64,000 nucleotides of DNA, taken from Sphingomonas folli. Its GTDB lineage: Bacteria; Pseudomonadota; Alphaproteobacteria; Sphingomonadales; Sphingomonadaceae. Shown here piece after piece: positions 1-11,857 of this stretch. Position numbers and translations under genes: made by a program. The notes under the pieces were generated by a model. That model did no database searches, had not been told where the DNA came from, and saw only the letters and a program-made list of their open reading frames with translations. The DNA lies in contig NZ_JAHXZL010000007.1 in NCBI RefSeq assembly GCF_019429525.1, positions 62,001 to 126,000 of the forward strand, read 5' to 3'. The stretch's first letter is position 1. The number at the start of each line of letters is the position of its first letter.

Positions 1-1044
1 CTCCATCGTCTTGGACGACAGCTCGGCGGTGGAGATGCCGCCGACGGTCACCTCGGCCTTGGCGAATCCCTCGCTGCCGTCGGGGTGGAAGCGCCAGTCC
101 GACAGCCGGCGCTCCGCCTCGGCCAGCGCGCGGTCGCTCGCCGCGCCCAGCTCGCCCAGCCCGAGCCGCTCCGCCAGCGCCTCGGCGAGCCGCGCCGGCA
201 ATACCAGCGCACCCGCCAGCGTCGCGCGCGGGCGCGCGCGTTTGGCCTCGACGAGCCAGCCGGGCGCCGCGTCGGGGCGGAAGTCGATCGCCACCGCCTC
301 GCCGCGGCGCCAGTAGCTCGATACCTGGAGGATCGCCGGCCCCGACAGGCCGCGGTGGGTGAACAGCGCCGCCTCGGCGAAGCGCGCCTTGCCGACGCGC
401 GCCTCCACCGCGGTGGCGACACCGGAGAGCGCGCGGAACAGCGCCTCGCTGCCCGGCAGCGTCAGCGGCACCAGCGCGGGGCGCGGCTCGACCACCTTCA
501 GCCCGAAGCGGCGCGCGATGTCATAGGCGACGCCGGTCGCGCCGAGCTTGGGGATCGAGGGGCCGCCGGTCGCCACCACCAGCGCCGGCGCCCGATAGGT
601 ACGCGCGCCGTGCGCCACGGTGAAGCGCGCGTCGGTGTGCTCGATCGCGCCGAGCGCGGCGCCGAGCCGGACCGTGGCGCCGCCCGCGGCGCACTCGCCG
701 AGCAGCAGGTCGACGATCTGGCGCGCGCTGCCGTCGCAGAACAGCTGGCCCAGCGTCTTCTCGTGCCACGCGATCCCATAACGCTCGACCAGCGCGAGAA
801 AGTCCGCCGCGGTGTAGCGGCCCAGCGCCGACTTGGCGAAATGCGGGTTGGCGGAGAGGTAGCGCTCGGCGGTGGCGTGCAGGTTGGTGAAGTTGCAGCG
901 GCCGCCGCCCGAGATCAGGATTTTCTTGCCCGGCGCGTCGGCGTGGTCGAGCACGACGACGCGGCGACCGCGCTGCCCCGCCATCGCCGCCGCCATCAGC
1001 CCGGCGCCGCCCGCGCCGAGCACGATCGCGTCATAGTCTTCCAT
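1..1044 (-). CDS. NAD(P)/FAD-dependent oxidoreductase, HI0933/BaiN-like family (3' end beyond the window)
   Basis: The reverse strand is open from an ATG at 1044 to the window edge, giving 348 residues without a stop. The product begins with a beta strand and a GAGGAG dinucleotide-binding turn (residues 10-15), then GKK at 39-41 and the family signature ISGGGRCNFTN at 44-54. This signature identifies the HI0933-like flavoproteins, which bind FAD; their substrates are mostly uncertain. A second glycine-rich patch (VVATGGPSIPKLGATG) lies mid-protein, as expected. Members are usually near 400 residues, so roughly 45 C-terminal residues are missing because of the window edge, not because the gene is broken. 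Family assignment is firm and function is not. Confidence 0.88.
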   Translation of the reverse strand, partial: MEDYDAIVLGAGGAGLMAAAMAGQRGRRVVVLDHADAPGKKILISGGGRCNFTNLHATAERYLSANPHFAKSALGRYTAADFLALVERYGIAWHEKTLGQLFCDGSARQIVDLLLGECAAGGATVRLGAALGAIEHTDARFTVAHGARTYRAPALVVATGGPSIPKLGATGVAYDIARRFGLKVVEPRPALVPLTLPGSEALFRALSGVATAVEARVGKARFAEAALFTHRGLSGPAILQVSSYWRRGEAVAIDFRPDAAPGWLVEAKRARPRATLAGALVLPARLAEALAERLGLGELGAASDRALAEAERRLSDWRFHPDGSEGFAKAEVTVGGISTAELSSKTME

Positions 1045-1116
1045 GCGCGCGCCGTGACATAGCGCGGCGCGCCGCGCCAGTCGGGGTGCTGTCGCTCGGG
1101 CGCGATGCAACACTTC

Positions 1117-1151
1117 TTCCGTCATCCCGGACCGCGTCCGGGATGACGGAA
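1117..1151. repeat. Perfect 16-bp inverted repeat (short family A palindrome)
   Basis: TTCCGTCATCCCGGAC (1117-1132) pairs perfectly with 1136-1151 around a 3-nt loop. It lies in the 147-bp gap between the amidohydrolase start-distal end and the flavoprotein. There is no T-tract, so a terminator role is doubtful. The GTCATCC...GGATGAC arms recur at 7265, 11731, 20810, 49150 and 52593, which marks it as a short member of family A. Confidence 0.8.
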
Positions 1152-1191
1152 GTGAATAGACGCGGGCCATCAGCAGGCCGCGTCGGTTCCC

Positions 1192-4608
<3,417 letters not shown>

Positions 4609-4768
4609 TGTGTGACGATTCCCCTTTCGCGCGGGACGTTAGAGTGTGTGACGCTGGCGGGGAAGCGCTGCGCCCGCGGATGAATTTTCCATGACATCCT
4701 AAAGTGCGTCAGAGTCTTGGCCGATCAGAGTCGGCTAGCGTAACGATTGGTCTACGCGGGAATCGTAC

Positions 4769-5512
4769 GTGCTTCACAGCCTGCCCCTCCACCGGTTCAA
4801 TGAGTCGATCGTGTTGCCGAGCGGCGATCTCGAGCGGATCCAGGCGATGGCCGAGCCGCCGATGCGGCTGGCGCGCCACGCGGTGCTGCGCCGCGAGGGC
4901 GAGGCGCCGCGCTATATCTACCTGCTGCTCGACGGCTGGGTCGCCTCCTCGGTGCTGCTGCCGGGCGGCGATCGCCAGATCACCAAGTTTCACCTGCCCG
5001 GCGACCTGCTCGGGACGCCGAGCATGTGCCTGGAGCGCACCGCCGACACGCTGACCGCGCTGACGCCGACGAGCGTCAGCCGCGTCCCGCTCGCCGCTTT
5101 CGGTGACCTGTTCCAGCGCTCGCCGCGTTTCGCCGCGGCGATGCTGCTGAGCGCGCAGCGCGAGCGTGTCGCGCTGATGGACCGGCTCGCCGCGGTCGGG
5201 CGCACGCCGGCGCTGGCGCGCGTGGCGGCGCTGCTGCTCGACCTGGCCGAGCGGCTCGGCACGCTGGGCGGCGGCGCGGTGAGCGAGTTCGAGCTGCCGG
5301 TCACGCAGGAGCAGATCGGCGACCATCTCGGGCTCACCGCGGTGCACGTCAACCGCGTCTTCCGACAGCTGGTCGAGACCGGGCTGATCGCGCGGCAGCG
5401 CCAGCGCGTCACGCTGCTCGACTGCGCGCACCTCAAGTCGGTGTCGGGGCGGCAGGAGCGCGTGCCCGCGCAGGACGTGAGCTGGCTAGCAGGGGCACAA
5501 GCGGGGGTCTGA
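4769..5512 (+). CDS. Crp/Fnr family transcriptional regulator
   Basis: The 247-residue protein has an N-terminal cyclic-nucleotide-binding-like beta roll (residues about 15-130, including LPGDLLGTPSMCLERTADTL) and a C-terminal winged helix-turn-helix (QEQIGDHLGLTAVHVNRVFRQL, about 173-194). Members are DNA-binding activators or repressors. The N-terminal cysteine cluster of FNR is absent, so direct oxygen sensing through an iron-sulfur cluster is unlikely. The start is GTG at 4769; no ATG gives the full roll. It is divergent from the propeller-amidohydrolase, a possible but unproven target. Ligand unknown. Confidence 0.88.
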   Translation: MLHSLPLHRFNESIVLPSGDLERIQAMAEPPMRLARHAVLRREGEAPRYIYLLLDGWVASSVLLPGGDRQITKFHLPGDLLGTPSMCLERTADTLTALTPTSVSRVPLAAFGDLFQRSPRFAAAMLLSAQRERVALMDRLAAVGRTPALARVAALLLDLAERLGTLGGGAVSEFELPVTQEQIGDHLGLTAVHVNRVFRQLVETGLIARQRQRVTLLDCAHLKSVSGRQERVPAQDVSWLAGAQAGV

Positions 5513-5521
5513 GCGTTTCCT

Positions 5522-5690
5522 AGCTCCTCCCCGCTCGCGAGGAGACCAAGATCCTCCCCGGCACGGGGAGGGGGACGGCCGCGAAGCGGTGCTGGAGGGG
5601 GCTCTCCCCGTAGCGCAGCGCTCGCGGACACCCGGCTCCACTAGGCTTCGCATGGTTCCCTTCCCGTGACGGGGAGGGCCTACTCCCGTT
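5522..5690. repeat. Family B palindromic repeat copy
   Basis: This stretch fills the gap between the convergent Crp/Fnr and TRIC-like genes. It contains CTCCCCGCTCGCGAGGAG, then CCTCCCCGGCACGGGGAGG, and near its end TCCCGTGACGGGGAGGG, so several short hairpins are flanked by inverted arms. Similar blocks recur throughout the window, always with CCTCCCC...GGGGAGG. The right end reaches the last codons of the TRIC-like gene. Confidence 0.75.
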
Positions 5691-6318
5691 CCCCATAAGC
5701 CGGCAGCGCCAGCTTCCACCGTATCGCCGCCGCCCGCAGCGCGAAGCCAGCGCTCGCCGCCACGCTCGCCGCGACCACCGGCGGCACACCCAGCTGGCGC
5801 AGCGCGACGTGCAGCCCCGCCGCCAGCGCCGCCGCGGTGACGTACAGCTCGGGGCGCATCAGGATCGAGGGCTCGCCCGCGAGCACGTCGCGGATGATGC
5901 CGCCGACGCAGCCCGTCACCACCCCCATCAGCGCCGCCGGCACCGGCGGCACGCCATAGCCCAGCGCCTTGGCCACGCCATATACCGCGTAGGCGGCGAG
6001 CCCGACCGCGTCGAACCAGTCGAGCGCGGCGCCGCGCCACCAGCGCTCGGGCGTCGCCCAGATCACCGCGGCCATCACGAGGCACACCGCGGCGACCCGA
6101 GCGTCATGCACCCAGAAGACCGGCGCGCCGATCAGCAGGTCGCGCACCGTGCCGCCGCCGACACCGGTCACCAGCGCGAAGAAGGCGAGCGTCACCGGCG
6201 TCTGCGCGCGCCGCGCCGCGGCCAGCGCACCCGAGGCGGCGAACACCGCGATCCCCGCGACGTCGAGATAGGGGGCGAACGCGGGCAGCAGCACCGTGGG
6301 CTCGAGCGGCGGCGTCAT
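5680..6318 (-). CDS. Trimeric intracellular cation channel (TRIC/UPF0126) family membrane protein
   Basis: The 212-residue protein is almost entirely hydrophobic with about seven predicted membrane spans. It shows the internal duplication of the UPF0126/TRIC family: GVGGGTVRDLL in the first half and GCVGGIIRDVL in the second. Prokaryotic TRIC homologues form potassium-permeable trimeric channels in the inner membrane; whether this one does is inference. Length is normal for bacterial members (about 200-210). It is followed downstream by a repeat and preceded by two thioesterase genes on the same strand. Confidence 0.87.
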   Translation of the reverse strand: MTPPLEPTVLLPAFAPYLDVAGIAVFAASGALAAARRAQTPVTLAFFALVTGVGGGTVRDLLIGAPVFWVHDARVAAVCLVMAAVIWATPERWWRGAALDWFDAVGLAAYAVYGVAKALGYGVPPVPAALMGVVTGCVGGIIRDVLAGEPSILMRPELYVTAAALAAGLHVALRQLGVPPVVAASVAASAGFALRAAAIRWKLALPAYGERE

Positions 6319-6329
6319 CGCGCGCGGCC

Positions 6330-6713
6330 TCAGTCGCGCTCAATCAGGTAGTTCATCCGCGCCGCCGCGATCGGGCGGGCGCGATCGTCCTGCCACGCCA
6401 CCGCCTCGACGTTGGCGACGCGCGTGCCCAGCCGCGTGATCGTCCCGGCCGCGCGGGTGACGTGATCGCGCCCCCCACGCATGAAGTCGACCGTGACGTT
6501 GATCGGCTTGACCCGACCGCCGCCCTCGCCCGCGAGCGCGTGGTGGAGCGCCGCGATCGCGGCAACCTCGAGCAGCCCCGAGATCGCGCCGCCCTGGAGG
6601 AACCCCGGGCGGCCGACGACGTCCTCCCCGAACGGCATCACGATCAGCGGCGCGCCATCGTCGCCGACCTCGAGCGCGGCGCCGAGCAGCTCGGCATAGG
6701 GCGGGAGCTTCAC
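6330..6713 (-). CDS. PaaI-type hotdog thioesterase (second of a pair)
   Basis: The 127-residue product starts with GTG at 6713, giving MKLPPYAELLGAALE. The GTG overlaps the stop of the upstream gene (GTGA), which argues for translational coupling and for this start rather than any far upstream. It has the single hotdog fold of the PaaI/YdiI acyl-CoA thioesterases, with a central helix in GFLQGGAISGLLEVAAIAAL and strands VTVDFMRGG and VANVEAVAW. These enzymes hydrolyse acyl- or aryl-CoA thioesters in the cytoplasm. The substrate cannot be read from sequence. The neighbour is a second, different hotdog protein. Confidence 0.82.
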   Translation of the reverse strand: MKLPPYAELLGAALEVGDDGAPLIVMPFGEDVVGRPGFLQGGAISGLLEVAAIAALHHALAGEGGGRVKPINVTVDFMRGGRDHVTRAAGTITRLGTRVANVEAVAWQDDRARPIAAARMNYLIERD

Positions 6714-7159
6714 GGCGCCACCTTGGGATAGGTGCCGCTGGGCACCATGAAGGTGGCCGCGACATGCGCCACCGGGTCGGCGAGGTCGCCGTCGTGCGCG
6801 ATGCCGCGCGTGAAGGCGATCGAGCGCGCCACGCGCAGGCACTCGGCGCGACCGATCACGGTCTGGCCGGGGCGTGCCGGGCGGAGATAGTCGATCCGCA
6901 GGTCGAGCGTGGCGTGCGGCGCGAAGGCGGCGATGCGCTGCCACACCGCGATGCTGGTCGCCACGTCCATCAGCGCGATGATCGGCCCCGAGGCGAGCAC
7001 GCCGCTGTCCTCGTCGCCGACCAGGTCGGGCGAGAAGGGCAGCGCCAGCTCGACCCAGCCGGGGCCGCGATCGTGGTAGCGGATGCCCAGCCGCGCGCTG
7101 TGCCCGCCGAAGTTGCGGCTCTGGAGCGCCTTGAGCGCGGCGGCCGGGTCGAGGTCCAT
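6710..7159 (-). CDS. PaaI-type hotdog thioesterase (first of a pair)
   Basis: The 149-residue protein starts at the ATG at 7159. The hotdog core includes GVLASGPIIALMDVATSIAVWQ (central helix) followed by TLDLRIDYLRPARPGQTVIGRAE, the classic R-x-x-Y-L-R-P strand of PaaI-family acyl-CoA thioesterases. Its stop overlaps the GTG of the next thioesterase. The two proteins are clearly diverged from each other, so a heteromeric enzyme or a split of substrate range are both possible. A family A repeat lies just upstream, between this gene and the RluA-type synthase gene. Confidence 0.84.
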   Translation of the reverse strand: MDLDPAAALKALQSRNFGGHSARLGIRYHDRGPGWVELALPFSPDLVGDEDSGVLASGPIIALMDVATSIAVWQRIAAFAPHATLDLRIDYLRPARPGQTVIGRAECLRVARSIAFTRGIAHDGDLADPVAHVAATFMVPSGTYPKVAP

Positions 7160-7264
7160 GCCCCAGCGTCTACACGGGCGGCCGAGCGGTGCAACCGGGG
7201 GCTGGGCCTGCCCGGCCGATCCGCGGCGGGAGCCGGCGCGATGGCAAGGCTCGCCTACCCCACC

Positions 7265-7364
7265 GGCGTCATCCTGAACTCGTCTCAGGATCCACTGGTC
7301 CGCAGGTGCCGCGATGCCTGCGCACGCGGCGAGGTAGATCCTGGGATGAGCTCAGGATGACGCC
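7265..7364. repeat. Family A palindromic repeat (about 100 bp)
   Basis: The element begins GGCGTCATCCTGAACTCG and ends CTCAGGATGACGCC, with inner arms around AGGATCCAC and TAGATCCTG. It is an imperfect long inverted repeat whose centre differs between copies. It occupies most of the 262-bp gap between the thioesterase pair and the pseudouridine synthase; the rest of the gap shows no gene. Other copies are at 20810, 49150 and 52593. Confidence 0.85.
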
Positions 7365-7421
7365 AGCGAGAGGCTGAACGTCGCGCAACGCCCGGGCGTC
7401 GAAGCACGCCCGCTACACCCC

Positions 7422-8537
7422 TCACCCGCGCCTGGTGCCGCGCCGACCCTCGCCACCCGCGCGCGCGCGCCGCTCGCCGCGGCGCTCCTTGCGCACCGTC
7501 TTGGCATGCGCCCGCGCGCGCGCCTTCTTCTCCTCGCGGGTCGGCGGGGCGCGCTCGTCGAGCGGCATCATGTCGCCCGCCATCGCCTCGAAGCCGAGCG
7601 ACGCCAGGCTCTCCGCGAGGTGCGACGGCAGCTCGGCGGTGACGTCGATCTCGCCGCCGTCGGGATGGTCGACTCGGATGCGCCGCGCGTGGAGGTGCAT
7701 CTTGCGGCTGATCCCCCCGGTGAGGAACGCCGCCGGGCCGCCGTATTTGCCGTCGCCCACGATGGGATGGCCGATCGCGGCCATATGGACGCGCAGCTGG
7801 TGCGTGCGCCCGGTGAAGGGCTGCAGCTCGACCCAGGCGGCGCGGTTGCCCGCGCGCTCGATCACGCGGTAGCGCGTCCGCGCCGCCTGGCCCTCGGCCT
7901 CGTCGACGTGCATCTTCTCGCCGCCGGTGCCGGGCTGCTTGGCAATCGGCAGCTCGACCATGCCGTCGTCGATCGACGGCACGCCGACGATCAGCGCCCA
8001 ATAGACCTTCTTCGCGGTGCGCCCCGAGAAGGCCTTAGCGAAGAAGCCCGCGGCGCGCGCGGTGCGCGCCACCAGCAGCGCGCCCGACGTGTCCTTGTCG
8101 AGCCGGTGGACCAGCTTGGGCCGACCCTGCGACTCGTCCTGCAGCGCGTCGAGCAGCCCGTCGACGTGCGCCGTGGTCTTGGTGCCGCCCTGCGTGGCGA
8201 GGCCGGGGGGCTTGTTGAGTACCAGCGCCTGCGCGTCGCGGTGGATCACCAGCTCGCGCGCGAAGGCGATCTCGTCGTCGCTGAGCGGCGCGCGCTGGCG
8301 CTCGGGCTTGGCGTCGACGCGGACCGGCTCGGGCGGTGGCACGCGCAGCACCTGTCCGGCCTGGACGCGGTCGCCCGGGCCGACTCGCGCGCCGTCGAGG
8401 CGGAGCTGACCGGTGCGCGCCCATTTGGCGACGGTGGTGAAGCTGGTGCCGTCGAGGTGGCGCTTGCACCAGCGGTCGACGCGGATGCCGTCGTCGTCGA
8501 GCGCGACGGTGAACTGGCGGACGCCCTCGCCGCTCAT
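7422..8537 (-). CDS. RluA-family 23S rRNA pseudouridine synthase (RluC-like)
   Basis: The 371-residue protein starts at ATG 8537, which overlaps the stop of crcB (ATGA). Residues about 10-75 form an S4 RNA-binding domain, and the catalytic domain carries the RluA motif HRLDKDTSG with the catalytic Asp near residue 150. ELQPFTGRTHQLRVHMAAIGHPIVGDGKYGG is represented by its GRTHQLR and GDxxYG landmarks. It should isomerise uridine in 23S rRNA; RluC is the best match by architecture, but which sites it modifies is not visible. A long basic Arg/Lys tail (last 60 residues or so) extends beyond the usual fold and may bind RNA. Confidence 0.9.
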   Translation of the reverse strand: MSGEGVRQFTVALDDDGIRVDRWCKRHLDGTSFTTVAKWARTGQLRLDGARVGPGDRVQAGQVLRVPPPEPVRVDAKPERQRAPLSDDEIAFARELVIHRDAQALVLNKPPGLATQGGTKTTAHVDGLLDALQDESQGRPKLVHRLDKDTSGALLVARTARAAGFFAKAFSGRTAKKVYWALIVGVPSIDDGMVELPIAKQPGTGGEKMHVDEAEGQAARTRYRVIERAGNRAAWVELQPFTGRTHQLRVHMAAIGHPIVGDGKYGGPAAFLTGGISRKMHLHARRIRVDHPDGGEIDVTAELPSHLAESLASLGFEAMAGDMMPLDERAPPTREEKKARARAHAKTVRKERRGERRARAGGEGRRGTRRG

Positions 8538-8908
8538 GCCGCCACCCGCACCAGCGCGAGCCCGGCGAACACCGCCGCGATCGCGCCGACCACCGAGACC
8601 AGGGCGTAGCCGAGCGCGCCGAGCGCGGCGCCGCGCTGGATCATCGCAGCGGCGTCCAGCGCGAAGGCGGAGAAAGTGGTGAAGCCGCCCAGCGCGCCGA
8701 CGCCGAGCAGCAGCCGCCACTGGTCGCTGCCGCCCGTGCGCGCGAGCGCGCCGACGAGCAGCCCCATCAGCAGCCCGCCGACGAGGTTGACGGTCAGCGT
8801 GCCCCAGGGCCAGCCGGGTCCGAGCGCGGCGGTCATCGCGCGCCCGGTCAGGTAGCGCCCGGCGGTACCGACCGCGCCGCCCGCCATGACGAGAAAGAGG
8901 GAGTTCAT
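8534..8908 (-). CDS. crcB: Fluoride ion channel CrcB/Fluc
   Basis: The 124-residue, four-helix membrane protein has all Fluc landmarks: AGGAVGTAGRYL near the N-terminus, GTLTVNLVGGLLMG in the second helix and GGFTTFSAFALD in the third. Fluc proteins assemble as dual-topology dimers in the inner membrane and export fluoride. The stop overlaps the start of the pseudouridine synthase by four bases, so the two are co-transcribed. I looked upstream for a fluoride riboswitch and did not see a convincing one. Confidence 0.94.
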   Translation of the reverse strand: MNSLFLVMAGGAVGTAGRYLTGRAMTAALGPGWPWGTLTVNLVGGLLMGLLVGALARTGGSDQWRLLLGVGALGGFTTFSAFALDAAAMIQRGAALGALGYALVSVVGAIAAVFAGLALVRVAA

Positions 8909-9036
8909 CGCGCCCCCCTAGTCCTTTTCGCTGACCAAGGAAATCGCGGGCAGACGAGGGCGTCGCGCGATCGCCGGAGCCGGCGGACGGGAGCGGGCGA
9001 ACGGGGGCGGGGGGATCGCGTAGGCCGGCGCTTCGG

Positions 9037-9819
9037 CTACAGCGACTCTACCCTGGCGAAGTCCAGTCCTGCCGCGACGCGGCGCTCGTGCTCGCCCAGC
9101 CGGGTGAACACCAGTACGTCCGGTCCCTTCGCCCAGTCCTGCCCCGCGGTGAGCGACGCGATCCGCCGCGCGATGCCGGGGCCGCCGTCGACGAAGCGTA
9201 CCCCTGCCGGCGCCGCCGCGGCGAGCTCGTCGCCCAGCAGCGGGAAATGCGTGCAGGCGTTGACCACCACGTCGATCCGGTCGCCGCCGGGCTGGTGGAA
9301 CAGCCCCGCCAGCGCCTGCGCCACCGCCGCCGGCGCGGGCGCCGCGCGCGCCAGCTTGGCCTCGGCCAGCTCGACCAGCGCGGCCGAGCCGTGGCGCAGC
9401 ACCAGGCAGTCGCCCGCGAAGCGCGCCGCGAGGTCGTCGACATAGGGCTGGCGCACCGTCGCCTCGGTGCCGAGCACGCCGATGACGCGGCTGACGCTCA
9501 TCAGCGCGGCGGGCTTGATCGCGGGCACGGTGCCGACCACGGGCACGTCGAGCGCGGCGCGCACCGCGGGCAGAGCGATCGTCGAGGCGGTGTTGCACGC
9601 GATCACCGCCAGCCGCGGGCGATAGCGCTCGACCAGCCGCCCCAGCAGCGCCGGCACGCGCGCCGCGATCTCGCTCTCCGCGCGCGTCCCATACGGGAAG
9701 CCGGCCGAGTCGGCGGCGTAGACGATCGGCGCGTGCGGCAGCAGCGCGCGCGTTGGGGCCACCACCGAGAGCCCGCCCACGCCCGAGTCGAAGAACAGGA
9801 TCGGCCGCGCGTCGCTCAT
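9037..9819 (-). CDS. murI: Glutamate racemase
   Basis: The 260-residue cytoplasmic enzyme converts L-glutamate to D-glutamate for peptidoglycan. It opens with FFDSGVGGLSVV, and the two catalytic cysteines sit in AVIACNTAST and VVNACTHFPLL, exactly as in MurI. Length is normal (about 260-285). The 127-bp gap to crcB holds no gene. It is divergent from plsY with about 70 bp between the start codons. Confidence 0.95.
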   Translation of the reverse strand: MSDARPILFFDSGVGGLSVVAPTRALLPHAPIVYAADSAGFPYGTRAESEIAARVPALLGRLVERYRPRLAVIACNTASTIALPAVRAALDVPVVGTVPAIKPAALMSVSRVIGVLGTEATVRQPYVDDLAARFAGDCLVLRHGSAALVELAEAKLARAAPAPAAVAQALAGLFHQPGGDRIDVVVNACTHFPLLGDELAAAAPAGVRFVDGGPGIARRIASLTAGQDWAKGPDVLVFTRLGEHERRVAAGLDFARVESL

Positions 9820-9888
9820 CGCCCGCGCGCTTAGGGCCTCTCCCCGCCGTCGGCAACGCCGCGCGCGCCGGGTGGTAGCGTACCCGAA

Positions 9889-10554
9889 ATGTTTCGGTTA
9901 GAGAGGGGGCCGAATGGGGGACCGGAGCTGACCGCCGAACTCGTCTGGACGCTGCCCGCGGCCGCGCTGCTGCTGGGCTATCTGCTGGGATCGATCCCGT
10001 TCGGGGTGCTGCTCACCCGCGCGTTCGGCGCCGGTGACCTGCGGCAGATCGGCTCGGGCAACATCGGTGCCACCAACGTGCTGCGCACCGGGCGCAAGGG
10101 CCTGGCCGCGGCGACGCTGCTGCTCGATCTCGCCAAAGGCGCCGCGGCGGTGCTGCTGGCGCGCTGGTGGCTGCCGGGCGCCGAGCCCTATGCCGCGGCG
10201 GCGGCGATGGTGGGGCATTGCTATCCCGTGTGGCTGCGCTTCCGCGGCGGCAAGGGCGTGGCGACGCTGATGGGCGTGGCGCTGGCGCTGTACTGGCCGC
10301 TCGGCGCGGTGTTCGCGCTGCTGTGGCTCGGGCTGCTCGCGCTGGTGCGTATCTCCTCGCTCGCCGGCATGGTGGCGGCGATCAGCACGCCGGTCGCCGC
10401 GGCGGTGCTCGACGAGTTCGACCTCGTGCCGCTGCTGATGGGCCTGGCGGCGCTCGTGCTGTGGAAGCATCGCGCCAATATCGCACGGCTGATCGACGGC
10501 ACTGAGCCGCGCGTCGGCCGCTCCGCCTCGACCGACGCGGCCGAGCAGGGGTAA
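9889..10554 (+). CDS. plsY: Acyl-phosphate:glycerol-3-phosphate acyltransferase PlsY
   Basis: The 221-residue inner-membrane protein transfers an acyl group from acyl-phosphate to glycerol-3-phosphate, the first step of phospholipid synthesis. The three PlsY motifs are present: LLGSIPFGVLL, GSGNIGATNVLRTGRKG (glycerophosphate loop) and RFRGGKGVATLMG. About five to six hydrophobic segments are seen. The start at ATG 9889 gives a short hydrophilic lead of about 15 residues; GTG or CTG starts further in are possible. dprA follows after 14 bp, so they are probably one operon. Confidence 0.95.
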   Translation: MFRLERGPNGGPELTAELVWTLPAAALLLGYLLGSIPFGVLLTRAFGAGDLRQIGSGNIGATNVLRTGRKGLAAATLLLDLAKGAAAVLLARWWLPGAEPYAAAAAMVGHCYPVWLRFRGGKGVATLMGVALALYWPLGAVFALLWLGLLALVRISSLAGMVAAISTPVAAAVLDEFDLVPLLMGLAALVLWKHRANIARLIDGTEPRVGRSASTDAAEQG

Positions 10555-10568
10555 GAGGCCGCCCGGGC

Positions 10569-11660
10569 ATGGACGAGGCGGCGGAACGTTCGGCGCGGCT
10601 GCGGCTGATCCGCACGCCCTCGATCGGCCCGATCGGCTACCGCCGCTTGCTCGCGCGCTTCGGCTCCGCCGCCGTCGCGATCGAGGCTCTACCCGAACTG
10701 GCGCGGCGCGGTGGCGGCCGCGCGCCCGCCGTGCCGGCACCCGACACGATCGAGCGCGAGCAGGCGCTGATCGAGAAGCTCGGCGCGCGTCACCTGCTGC
10801 TGGGGGACCCCGAATATCCGCCGCTGCTCGCCGAACTCGACGATGCGCCGGCGGTGCTGACGCTGCGCGGCGACCTCGCGCTGGCCGCGCGACCGACCGT
10901 GGCGATCGTGGGCGCGCGCGACGCCTCGGCCGCGGCGTGCCGCTTCGCGCGCGAGCTGGCGCGCGACCTCGCCGCGGCGGGGGCCGGGATCGTCTCCGGC
11001 CTGGCGCGCGGCATCGACGGCGCCGCGCATCTCGGCGCGCTGCCCGCGACGATCGGCGTGGTGGCGGGCGGGATCGACGTCGCCTACCCGCCGCAGCACG
11101 CCGCGCTGCAGGAGCGGATCGCGCGCGAGGGGCTGCTGCTCGCCGAGATGCCGCCGGGCACCGAGCCGCGCGCGCGCCATTTCCCGTACCGCAACCGCAT
11201 CGTCACCGGGCTGGCGCTCGGCACCCTGGTGGTGGAGGCGGCGCCGCGGTCGGGCTCGCTGATCAGCGCGCGGCTGGCGGGCGAGCAGGGGCGCGAGGTG
11301 ATGGCGGTGCCGGGCCATCCCAGCGACCCGCGCGCGCGCGGCTGCAACGCGCTGATCCGCGACGGTGCGACGCTGGTGCAGGGCGCGGCGGACGTGCTCG
11401 AGCAACTGCGCCCGCTCGACCCGCGCGCGCTGCCCCCGCGGGCCACGGCGTGGGAGAGCGTGCGCGAGCCGGCGGTCGTCTACGGCGACGTCGAGCGCGC
11501 GCGGGTCGAGTCGCTGCTCGGCGCGGCGCCGGTCGCGACCGACGAGCTGGTGCGGCAGAGCGCGCTGCCCGCGGCGCTGGTCCAGGACGTGTTGCTCGAG
11601 CTCGAACTCGCCGGGCGGCTGGAGCGCCACCCCGGCGGGCGCGTCAGCCGGTTGACGTAG
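10569..11660 (+). CDS. dprA: DNA-processing protein DprA
   Basis: The 363-residue protein binds incoming single-stranded DNA and loads RecA during natural transformation. An N-terminal SAM/HhH-like region (TPSIGPIGYRRLLARFGS) precedes the Rossmann core with VAIVGARDAS, the signature SGLARGIDGAAHLGAL, and PYRNRIVTGL with SGSLISARLA further along. A C-terminal winged helix (DprA_WH, about residues 300-360) is present, as in the longer proteobacterial form. It follows plsY closely, a common arrangement. Presence of dprA alone does not prove competence. Confidence 0.94.
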   Translation: MDEAAERSARLRLIRTPSIGPIGYRRLLARFGSAAVAIEALPELARRGGGRAPAVPAPDTIEREQALIEKLGARHLLLGDPEYPPLLAELDDAPAVLTLRGDLALAARPTVAIVGARDASAAACRFARELARDLAAAGAGIVSGLARGIDGAAHLGALPATIGVVAGGIDVAYPPQHAALQERIAREGLLLAEMPPGTEPRARHFPYRNRIVTGLALGTLVVEAAPRSGSLISARLAGEQGREVMAVPGHPSDPRARGCNALIRDGATLVQGAADVLEQLRPLDPRALPPRATAWESVREPAVVYGDVERARVESLLGAAPVATDELVRQSALPAALVQDVLLELELAGRLERHPGGRVSRLT

Positions 11661-11730
11661 CCGTGGGCGATCGCGACGCGGGCGAGCGACAGGCTGCTCC
11701 TGGAGGGCGGGGCCGGAGCCACACGCTCCT

Positions 11731-11759
11731 CGTCATCCCGGACCAAGTGCGGGATGACG
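11731..11759. repeat. Short family A palindrome
   Basis: CGTCATCCCG (11731-11740) is perfectly complementary to CGGGATGACG (11750-11759) with a 9-nt loop. It lies in the 197-bp gap between the convergent dprA and phaZ genes. No T-run follows in either direction. It resembles the palindrome at 1117. Confidence 0.75.
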
Positions 11760-11857
11760 TGGGATGGGGGGCGCACGAGAAGGTCCACCGATCGGCGGTG
11801 ACAGCAGACGAGCGCGAGGGTCAGAACGATGGCCTGTTGCCCCGCGGCTCCCCTCAA

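Noticed and set aside
8909..9036. Fluoride riboswitch expected near crcB
   Set aside because: The crcB leader does not show the conserved riboswitch core; I could not support one.
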